From contig NZ_AP026708.1 of NCBI RefSeq assembly GCF_026000375.1, positions 1,180,501 through 1,244,500 of the forward strand: a stretch of DNA of 64,000 nucleotides, read 5' to 3'. A model generated the notes under the pieces. The model made no database searches. It saw only the letters and a program-made list of their open reading frames with translations, and was not told the DNA's origin. A program made the translations under genes and the position numbers. Origin of the DNA: Pseudodesulfovibrio portus (GTDB taxonomy: Bacteria > Desulfobacterota > Desulfovibrionia > Desulfovibrionales > Desulfovibrionaceae). How positions within the stretch are numbered: the first letter of the stretch is position 1; the number at the start of each line of letters is the position of its first letter. Positions 33,058 through 39,835 of the stretch are shown in pieces.

Positions 33058-33726
33058 CTAGCTTCCTGCTTTCCCCAACCTTTTCCCTTTCTTACTCCCA
33101 CACCAGGGACAAACCCCACGCCGTAGAATCTTGGGGTGATCGCTCCATTTCCATGAGGTCTTACAGTCGAAGCAATAAGCCGTATATCTGGGCACGGCCT
33201 TCTCGATGATGTCATAGCCCGAATCGAACTCACGCTCATTGAGGGCGTCCGCTAGCTCCTGGCGGTAGTCCTGTGCCGTATTTTCACACACCCTGAAAAA
33301 ATATGTCTTGATGCTAGCCTCATGCTTCTGTCCCTTCCGCAGGCAACCGGGGACAAACGCTCGTAGCGTGTCCGCGACCTTGCCCATGAACCGTGATTCA
33401 AGTTCCTGTCGGTCAGCGTCATTGAATTTTTGATTCTTGAGAATGTAGTAGTGTCGTCCTGCATACTGTCGGGCAAGTCGCGCAAGTAATCGCTCATTCT
33501 CGCGGGTGCCGTTCATGTGCGTGTTGTCTCGCCGAAGTTGGTGCCGATGAATGAACCGGCTAACCGTTCTCGGACTGCATCCGTAATCGCGAGCTATGTC
33601 CTTTTGGCGCTGCCCACGGTTGAGACGGTCTTGAATGTCGGGGATATGACATTCTGTCAGTCGGCGCGGGCGGCCACCGCCCCGGAGAGAGGGTCGAAAC
33701 CCTAGCGAAGCCAAGTAATCAAACAT
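33058..33726 (-). CDS. HTH and zinc-ribbon protein with a sigma-region-2-like middle
   Basis: The 222-residue protein has an N-terminal resolvase-type HTH (IPDIQDRLNRGQRQKDIARDY, SPRTVSRFIHRH). The middle part (about 95-160) contains ELESRFMGKVADTLRAF and ASIKTYFFRVCENTAQDYRQE, which resembles sigma-70 region 2 (F-x-x-x-V/I-x-x-T-A-x-D-Y). The C-terminus is a zinc ribbon (CFDCKTSW, CPWCGSKKGKR). Such a combination suggests a transcription factor controlling element genes, but this is inference. It is cotranscribed leftward with nothing obvious. Confidence 0.55.
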   Translation of the reverse strand: MFDYLASLGFRPSLRGGGRPRRLTECHIPDIQDRLNRGQRQKDIARDYGCSPRTVSRFIHRHQLRRDNTHMNGTRENERLLARLARQYAGRHYYILKNQKFNDADRQELESRFMGKVADTLRAFVPGCLRKGQKHEASIKTYFFRVCENTAQDYRQELADALNEREFDSGYDIIEKAVPRYTAYCFDCKTSWKWSDHPKILRRGVCPWCGSKKGKRLGKAGS

Positions 33727-33772
33727 AAGACAACTCCAAGAACATTCTACTATTACTGGGGTTAGTTAGGTG

Positions 33773-35173
33773 TTATTGGCTGTAAGTACGATGGGTTACG
33801 AAAGCGAAAGGGCTGTTTCCTGGATATTTGATTTCTGTGGGGATGGCTTGGCCGGTGATGGCTACAGATGCCTCAGACATAGTCATAACCAACTCGTGCT
33901 CATGTATGTTCTGGACCAAGAGAGAATCGTGGATGGGGATGGCTAAGATTCCCTTGCGCATGAGGTCGAGCATCACCATTTCCATCATTTCGGAGTCCAA
34001 ACGTTGAAGTCGTTTCCCCACGCCGGAGGCAATATGATGGGCGATGGGCGCATGGTGGCGGGATATGTCGTCCAGGGCTTGGTACAAGAAGTCGTCGGTC
34101 ATGCACTCATGGTACCGCCTGAGGAGTTCCGGGTTGCCGTGGACCTCTCCACGGATTCCCTCGACGGCCTTGGTGTCGGACTCGGCATTGAACATGATGA
34201 GGAAAAAAACTTTGATGAGGTCTCTGTATGGCTGCCCATATCCTGGTATCAAGTACGGGTCTCCAACCATTGGTGCGCCTTCTTCAATATAGAGCATGGT
34301 GGGATGCAGCCCTTTGTAATCGACCTCCTGAACGGGAACGCCATTGATGGTGACATAGGCCCTAAGCTCACTTGGAATATTTTGAATCCATGTTCCGTAG
34401 AACCGCCCCCCGAACTCAAACGTCACATTGAAAACCCGGTGGAGTTTGACGGCGAGGGGGTTGGGTGGTGTGCACGTTTTTTTCTTTCCCGCTGCAACCC
34501 GGACATAGTGCTCAATGAATTTCTCTTCATCGATGACAAGGCGTAGGTCGTGCTTGAGGATGAAAGCATTGATCCGGTTTACACGCTCCCGCATTTTGTT
34601 GGCCTGTTGGGCCAATGGCCCACGTGTGATGTTTATGGACTCACCTTTGCTCTTTCCGTCCTTCTCGCCTCGAAGCTCTATGGGGTCACGGTCAACCATA
34701 CAGAAGCTTCTCAGATTGAATCTGTGCTTCAAGAACACATGTACAAGATCGGGTGTCGCCCTGGCCCTCGTTGTTCTTGAGAGGTTGTCAAAGTGGATGC
34801 CTCGGTGGACCTCGATAAGATCCGCTTTATGCATTTGTTCGACAGCCCACTTCATTGGGGCGTAATTCAAATATAGGTCCCGCATCCTGCCGCCTTTCTC
34901 GTATTGTCGCTTCCCAAGGGGGATTGCCAAGAACGGGTTGCCCCTAGTGCTGAAAGCCACGAAAAGGGCCACTAAAAGCTTGGCGACATGTTCGCGGTAA
35001 TCTTTTCTGTTCCGCTTCCCCAGGTCGCGCTCTAGGAGGCCCCATACCTCCCGGACAGCTTCAACCATTCCGGGGGTGTCAGTGCGACTGTATCCATAGA
35101 AGGGCATCGAATATTCGAGCTTGTCGTGGTAACGACCAATACTTTTTGTGGTGGTGATTGCGCCAACTTGCAT
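33773..35173 (-). CDS. Putative replication protein with family A polymerase-like motifs
   Basis: The ATG at 35173 overlaps the excisionase stop (TGATG), giving 466 residues. The N-terminal half looks like a winged-helix DNA-binding region. The C-terminal half carries a possible polymerase palm: VQEVDYKGLHPTML (motif A, Asp285), YRDLIKVFFLIMFN (motif B-like, Arg/Lys) and LAIPIHDSLLV (motif C, His415-Asp416), in the right order and spacing. HDS occurs in T7-like RNA polymerases and HDE in DNA polymerase I. The segment GRFYGTWIQNIP before motif A resembles replication proteins of phages and plasmids. It likely copies or primes the excised element. No similarity search could be run. Confidence 0.55.
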   Translation of the reverse strand: MQVGAITTTKSIGRYHDKLEYSMPFYGYSRTDTPGMVEAVREVWGLLERDLGKRNRKDYREHVAKLLVALFVAFSTRGNPFLAIPLGKRQYEKGGRMRDLYLNYAPMKWAVEQMHKADLIEVHRGIHFDNLSRTTRARATPDLVHVFLKHRFNLRSFCMVDRDPIELRGEKDGKSKGESINITRGPLAQQANKMRERVNRINAFILKHDLRLVIDEEKFIEHYVRVAAGKKKTCTPPNPLAVKLHRVFNVTFEFGGRFYGTWIQNIPSELRAYVTINGVPVQEVDYKGLHPTMLYIEEGAPMVGDPYLIPGYGQPYRDLIKVFFLIMFNAESDTKAVEGIRGEVHGNPELLRRYHECMTDDFLYQALDDISRHHAPIAHHIASGVGKRLQRLDSEMMEMVMLDLMRKGILAIPIHDSLLVQNIHEHELVMTMSEASVAITGQAIPTEIKYPGNSPFAFVTHRTYSQ

Positions 35174-35358
35174 CACGCCCCCAGATGTGTGACCAAATTT
35201 TCTTCCACATATGCTTTCAAATCTTCAGGCCGATACCGAACCGCACCCCCCAGCTTCAGATAGGAAGGGCCTTCGGAGTTACACCGCCAATTCCGAAGCG
35301 TGCCCACGCTCAGGCCCAAACACTCCGCCGCTTTCTTCTCATTCATCAGGCTCATCAT
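35173..35358 (-). CDS. AlpA/HTH_17-type excisionase of the selC element
   Basis: The 61-residue protein is nearly all HTH: MNEKKAAECLGLSVGTLRNWRC, then SYLKLGGAVRYRPEDLKAYVEE, a textbook MerR-like excisionase fold. ATGATG at 35358 follows GGAGAAAAGAGA. Its TGA stop overlaps the ATG of the polymerase-like gene, so the two are translationally coupled and excision is tied to replication. It is the counterpart of the integrase at 35870-36997. Confidence 0.8.
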   Translation of the reverse strand: MMSLMNEKKAAECLGLSVGTLRNWRCNSEGPSYLKLGGAVRYRPEDLKAYVEENLVTHLGA

Positions 35359-35468
35359 TCTCTTTTCTCCATAAAAAAAGCCGACAACCCCGATTCCTCG
35401 GTGGTGGTCGGCTGGCTGGTCCAACTTAATGGATTGGCTTGCCGGATATTATCCGCTCGTGTCGATGC

Positions 35469-35627
35469 TTACTTTATTTTGTCATGCTGCAAATTACCTG
35501 GCCCGGTTATCCACATGACATACCGCTGCCTTCGGCCTTCGGCCAAGATTTCAACGGTCACACGCCCGTCGCTACGTGACATTTCCAGAATTGATTTATT
35601 TTTTTCGCCATTGGTAAAATGTGCCAT
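35469..35627 (-). CDS. Small 52-residue protein
   Basis: Starting ATG at 35627 follows TCGGGAGATCGAATT with a good ribosome site. The product MAHFTNGEKNKSILEMSRSD continues with GRVTVEILAEGRRQRYVMWI and ends with KIK. It is a basic, beta-strand-like small protein upstream of the excisionase in the same direction. Gene calling is supported by the ribosome site and plausible composition; function unknown. Confidence 0.5.
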   Translation of the reverse strand: MAHFTNGEKNKSILEMSRSDGRVTVEILAEGRRQRYVMWITGPGNLQHDKIK

Positions 35628-35678
35628 AATTCGATCTCCCGATAGAGCTAATCGGCCTTATCTTTAGCCGTCAAAAAC

Positions 35679-35696
35679 ATACCCTATAGTATACCC
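35679..35696 (-). promoter_or_regulatory. Repeat and possible promoter upstream of the leftward replication module
   Basis: ATACCC occurs twice, 12 bases apart (ATACCC-TATAGT-ATACCC). Read leftward the same sequence contains TATACT, a fair -10 hexamer. It lies 50 bases upstream of the 52-residue gene and is a candidate for its promoter or an operator. Confidence 0.35.
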
Positions 35697-35869
35697 AAAG
35701 CAAAGATTTTTACCCACTTTCACCAGGCTCCACTGGCCTTCAAATTCAAAAGTCTAGACTTTTGCAAGAAACAAACCGAAGGGACAAAAGGCATTCGGTA
35801 TCAATGGGATGCAAAACCACCATCAATTCCAGATCGCATAAAACACAAAAGAGGGACAAGTTTATGACA

Positions 35870-36997
35870 CTACTTGGAGGCGGCCTCTTTAAGCAGGTCG
35901 TCAACGACAGCCGCACCATTTTTTAATGCCTCATCCCGAAGGTGGGCATACCGCTTGGTCATGCCTGGCGTGCTGTGTGTAAGGAGATTTTGGAGCGTGA
36001 ACAGATCGACCTTGCCGGAACTCGCCAGCATTGAGGCGTAGGCGTGCCGAAGACCATGAAGTGGCCGAAAATCATCCGGCAAGCCCGCCCGCCTTTTAAT
36101 TCGATTAATCGGCCCACGGATGTCCTTTCGCTGCCCCCCACTTGGCCCGGGAAACACAAATGGGCTTCCCCTGCGCTCGTGCTTTTCAAGGAGTTCACGG
36201 GTGCCAGCATTGAGCGGTATCTTCTTCCCCACCCCGCCCTTCGGATCTTCGAGGAAAATAAATCCTCGGTTGAAATCTATGTCAGCCCATTTAAGCTTAA
36301 ACAACTCCCCGCGCCTCATACCAGTGAACAGGGCCATTTTCATCATGCCCACAGCATCAACGTGATGATCTTCATCCATAGCCTTGAGAAGCGCCTTAAG
36401 TTGTTCGTCGGTCAGGTCTTCGGTCTTCTCATTGTCCACATGGGGCATTTCAATATGAAGCTTTGCTGGGGCTGGCATCGAGGTAAGGCCCTTCCGAGCA
36501 CCAAACAGAACTAACCGTTTAAAAAGGGCCAGACACAGTTTTACTGTCTGGGGAGACTTCGACCTCAAGAGACGCAAACGGAATCTATCTACATCGGCTG
36601 TCGTAATTTCATCGGGAGACAGATCGCCGAACTCAGGCTCAAGATGTTTGGTGAACCGGCTCTTATCAGCGACCTCGCCCTTATAGTCCACCCTCTGCTC
36701 TCTGTATTCGTCCCACAGCTTCGACAAAGTCCATCGATTAACCCTGGATGCCCTGACCGCCTCTCGCTGTTCCGAATTTGGCAACACCTCGCCGTCAATT
36801 TTCTTGGCACGTATCCGTGAAGCCTTGGCCTCGGTCATTTTGTTTTGTTTCTGGCGGCCAACCTTCTCCTCGACCATTTTCCCGTCACGGCGATACCGAA
36901 TGTAATAGATCCTCTCAGGCTGACCCGTCACAACATGAGAGCCCATGACATAGAACACGCCAGGATAATCCGTCTTGTATCGTCGTTGCTTGGGCAT
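35870..36997 (-). CDS. Tyrosine recombinase (selC integrase)
   Basis: This 375-residue integrase has an N-terminal arm-binding domain (YYIRYRRDGKMVEEKVGRQ), a SAM-like core-binding domain and a catalytic domain with all hallmarks: Arg in FTGMRRGELFKLKW, HGLRHAYA, and THSTPGMTKRYAHL with the final His and nucleophilic Tyr. The gene is intact and ends 1.1 kb from attR, with its start nearest attR (170 bases away). AAGGAG precedes the ATG. It should recombine selC with the element. Confidence 0.93.
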   Translation of the reverse strand: MPKQRRYKTDYPGVFYVMGSHVVTGQPERIYYIRYRRDGKMVEEKVGRQKQNKMTEAKASRIRAKKIDGEVLPNSEQREAVRASRVNRWTLSKLWDEYREQRVDYKGEVADKSRFTKHLEPEFGDLSPDEITTADVDRFRLRLLRSKSPQTVKLCLALFKRLVLFGARKGLTSMPAPAKLHIEMPHVDNEKTEDLTDEQLKALLKAMDEDHHVDAVGMMKMALFTGMRRGELFKLKWADIDFNRGFIFLEDPKGGVGKKIPLNAGTRELLEKHERRGSPFVFPGPSGGQRKDIRGPINRIKRRAGLPDDFRPLHGLRHAYASMLASSGKVDLFTLQNLLTHSTPGMTKRYAHLRDEALKNGAAVVDDLLKEAASK

Positions 36998-37027
36998 GCA
37001 TTGGTCTCCTTCTTGGTCTTCCTCGTG

Positions 37028-37049
37028 TCCCCCACGCTATCCCCCACAC
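37028..37049 (+). repeat. Right arm-type repeat of the selC element
   Basis: An exact 22-base copy of 25990-26011 in the same orientation, 118 bases inside attR and just upstream of the integrase start, where integrase arm sites are usually found. Confidence 0.65.
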
Positions 37050-37166
37050 ACAAAGCCAAAATAGAGTGAAATTGGGTGAAAGGCAACCAAAACAGAGTCC
37101 TGCATTAACCCATTTTATTTGTATAAATTAGGAAAAAAAAATGAAATCCAGTGAAAACAACATCGA

Positions 37167-37232
37167 TGGTCTTCAAAACCAATGTGTGGCAGTGATGTCA
37201 CGGGCAGGTTCGACTCCTGTACGCCTCCGCCA
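37167..37232 (+). repeat. attR of the selC element (displaced selC 3' end)
   Basis: The sequence matches selC from the anticodon arm through GCCA but has GT for AG and AC for CT at the base of the extra arm. It has no 5' half and is not a gene. It marks the right end of the element. Confidence 0.88.
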
Positions 37233-37243
37233 CAAGTAAATGA

Positions 37244-37270
37244 GGGCCTGCTCAAGCAGGCCCTTTTTCT
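37244..37270 (+). terminator. Original selC terminator, now right of the element
   Basis: GGGCCTGC pairs with GCAGGCCC around TCAA and is followed by five T. It lies 11 bases after the displaced tRNA 3' end. Confidence 0.85.
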
Positions 37271-37465
37271 TGCTCCCGGACATTCCCGTCGGCACGCGGA
37301 AGGAGTGACACGGAAGGCGCAGAGAAAAATCAAAGCGTTTTTCCGTGGGACCGTATAGTATCCGGCTGATGGGATCGTGCAGGATTCAGGACGCCTGCCG
37401 ACCATGAAGCCGTAGGGGCCAAGGCCCGTGCCTGACGGGCTTTTCCCTGCCGACAAGAGGATTCG

Positions 37466-39187
37466 ATGATAGCCGAAAACACCCTATATACCCTGCTCAT
37501 CCTGCTGGGAGCCATCCTGGTCGCCCTTGTCGCCGATCTCATCAGACGCCGGAAGGCCGAGGACAGTCTGAAAGACCGGGTCCACATCTTGACCACCCTG
37601 GCCGACAGTATCCCGAGTCCAATCTTCTACAAAGACCGCGAAGGGATATACCAAGGATGCAACACGGCATTTCTGAACATGCTCGGGCGGACCAGAGAAG
37701 AGGTCGTCGGCAAATCGGTCTACGACATCTCCCCCAAGCATCTGGCCGAAGTATACGAGAAGGCGGACAACGACCTGCTCCGCAAGGGCGGCGTCCAGCG
37801 GTACGAAACGCAGGTTAAATTCGCGGACGGGTCCATTCACGAGATGTTCTTCACCAAGAGCGTCTTTCACGACGAAAAAAGCGAAGTGGCAGGCCTTCTG
37901 GGAGTGATGCTCGACATCACGGAACGGAAAAAGGCCGAGGAAAAGCTCCGGCTCGCCCACGAGACGCTTGAGCGGAAGGTCGAGGAACGTACGCACAAAC
38001 TCAAGGAAGCGGAAAAGGAAAGCCGCACCAAGAGCGACTTTCTCAATACGGTCATCAACTCGATCAATCACGGGATCGTGGTCATCGACGCCAAGGACCA
38101 CACCATCAAGCTCGCGAACAAGGCCGCCAGCGGCGGTCGGTCCACCGAGGGAATGCATTGCTTCGAACTGCTCCACAACCGGGGCACCCCCTGCGTTGAG
38201 GACGTTGGCCTGTGCCCCATGCATCAAGTCACCAAAACGGGCGAGCCGTGCACGACCATGCACAACCACACCTCGCCCGACGGGGAGCCGCGCTTCGTCG
38301 AGATACACACCTACCCCGTCTTCGACGAGAACGGGGAAGTTGTTCAGATCATCGACAACATCATGGACGTCACGTCCCGCAGGCTGGCCGAGAAGGCCCT
38401 CATGGACGCCAAGGACCTGGCGGAGTCGACCAACCAGCACATGTCCGAGTTCCTGGACACCGTCTCCCATGAATTGCGCACCCCCATGACATCGGTCCAG
38501 GGCTTCTCCAAACTCATCCAGAAGTCGTTTTGCGACAGGTTCGCGCCCATCACGTCGGAAAACGCCACCCTGCGCAAGGCGGCCGACCGGATCGAGCAGA
38601 ACCTGGCCATCGTCATTTCAGAGAGCGAACGAATGGTCTCGCTGATAAACGACCAGCTCGACCTGTCCAAACTCCAATCCGGCCGCATCGACTGGAAAAT
38701 GACCCGTCTGGCCCCTGCGGAGCTGATCGAACGAACCCTGAAGGCGGTCACTCCGCTCTTCTCGGAAGACGACATCTCCTTGATCTCGGAGGTGGAGGAA
38801 GGGCTGCCCATGCTGACCGGCGACCCCGACCGGCTGATGCAGGTGTTGATAAACCTGATCTCCAATGCCGCGAAGTTCACCCAGGAAGGGACCGTCCGGT
38901 GCAGGGTCGCCCGGGAGGGCGAGGGCGTCCTGTTTGCCGTGAGCGACACAGGAATCGGCATACCCGAAGATCAGATCGACCACATCTTCAACAAGTTCAA
39001 GCAGGTACAGAACGATATCACCGGAAAACCCGCAGGAACGGGACTCGGCCTGCCCATCTCCAAGGAGATCGTCCAGCATCATGGCGGCAGGATATGGGCC
39101 GAAAGCGTCTTCGGCGAAGGCAGCACCTTCTACGTCAGCCTGCCCGCGGAAGAGAATAAGCCTCCGGAAGGCGCGGACGCCCCCTGA
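37466..39187 (+). CDS. PAS-PAS histidine kinase
   Basis: The 573-residue kinase has one N-terminal membrane helix (about 7-26), a PAS domain (about 38-155), a coiled coil, a second PAS (about 190-305) with cysteines at 232, 243 and 250 (HCFELLHNRGTPC... then GLCPMHQ), and a HisKA/HATPase core with His335 in DTVSHELRTP, NLISNAAKF, DTGIGIP and GTGLGLPISKE. No partner response regulator lies next to it. The cysteine pattern resembles that of two kinases downstream of hmc and may serve redox or metal sensing (inference). The gene ends at a strong terminator. Confidence 0.88.
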   Translation: MIAENTLYTLLILLGAILVALVADLIRRRKAEDSLKDRVHILTTLADSIPSPIFYKDREGIYQGCNTAFLNMLGRTREEVVGKSVYDISPKHLAEVYEKADNDLLRKGGVQRYETQVKFADGSIHEMFFTKSVFHDEKSEVAGLLGVMLDITERKKAEEKLRLAHETLERKVEERTHKLKEAEKESRTKSDFLNTVINSINHGIVVIDAKDHTIKLANKAASGGRSTEGMHCFELLHNRGTPCVEDVGLCPMHQVTKTGEPCTTMHNHTSPDGEPRFVEIHTYPVFDENGEVVQIIDNIMDVTSRRLAEKALMDAKDLAESTNQHMSEFLDTVSHELRTPMTSVQGFSKLIQKSFCDRFAPITSENATLRKAADRIEQNLAIVISESERMVSLINDQLDLSKLQSGRIDWKMTRLAPAELIERTLKAVTPLFSEDDISLISEVEEGLPMLTGDPDRLMQVLINLISNAAKFTQEGTVRCRVAREGEGVLFAVSDTGIGIPEDQIDHIFNKFKQVQNDITGKPAGTGLGLPISKEIVQHHGGRIWAESVFGEGSTFYVSLPAEENKPPEGADAP

Positions 39188-39215
39188 CCCTCCGACTCCG
39201 GCCACGAAAAACAAC

Positions 39216-39248
39216 AAGCCCCCCGACGGACGATCCGCCGGGGGGCTT
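39216..39248. terminator. Terminator between the kinase and the ferredoxin gene
   Basis: AAGCCCCCCGACGG pairs with CCGCCGGGGGGCTT around ACGAT. It serves the rightward kinase transcript and, with the leftward TTGTTGTTTTTC, also the converging operon. Confidence 0.75.
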
Positions 39249-39267
39249 CCTTGTTCCTGTTCCCGCC

Positions 39268-39822
39268 CTACGGCGTTTTCACATAGACGATGGATTGGGC
39301 GCTCAATTTCTTGATCACCTGCTTGCCCGCCGCATCCGCCTGCATGAGGAGGATTTCCTTTTCCCCAAAGGTCAGGGCGTTGGTCAGGCAGGTTTCCACG
39401 CACACCGGGTCCAGACCGTGGGTGACGCGGTCGTAGCAGAGATTGCACTTGTGGGCGTAATTCTCTTTCTCGTTGAACTGAATGACCTTGTACGGGCATT
39501 TCTCGACACACTCGCCGCAACCGGTACATTTTTCGCGGTCAAAAAGCACGATGCCGGTCTGCACGTCCTTGGTGATGGCCCCTTCTTCGCACCCCTTGGC
39601 GCACGGGGTCTTCTTGCAGTGCTGGCACATGACCACCCACGAGTCTTCCTTGATCTCCGGGAACTTCCCTTCGCTTTTGGACTCCACGCGGAGATAGTAG
39701 GGGATTTCTCCGGGCATATCGTATTCGTGGTCGATCAACCCGTGGTGGTTCCGGCAGGCCACGATGCAGGTCTTGCACCCGATACAGCGATCAAGATCAA
39801 CCATTATGCTGAGCTGTTTCAT
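39268..39822 (-). CDS. Four-cluster ferredoxin subunit of the molybdoenzyme
   Basis: The 184-residue protein has four [4Fe-4S] sites of the DmsB/PsrB/NrfC type: CIGCKTCIVAC, CQHCKKTPCAKGC, CTGCGECVEKC and CNLCYDRVTHG-x-x-x-VC. It carries electrons to or from the catalytic subunit encoded 13 bases upstream. No Tat or other signal is present, which matches the lack of one in the catalytic subunit. It is the last gene of the leftward operon. AAGGAG supports the start; in-frame sequence upstream is not coding. Confidence 0.93.
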   Translation of the reverse strand: MKQLSIMVDLDRCIGCKTCIVACRNHHGLIDHEYDMPGEIPYYLRVESKSEGKFPEIKEDSWVVMCQHCKKTPCAKGCEEGAITKDVQTGIVLFDREKCTGCGECVEKCPYKVIQFNEKENYAHKCNLCYDRVTHGLDPVCVETCLTNALTFGEKEILLMQADAAGKQVIKKLSAQSIVYVKTP

Positions 39823-39835
39823 CTTGTACTCCTTC

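Noticed and set aside
37167-37232. Possible second selC gene
   Set aside because: The 5' acceptor and D-arm are absent and the preceding sequence is unrelated; it is the displaced 3' end.
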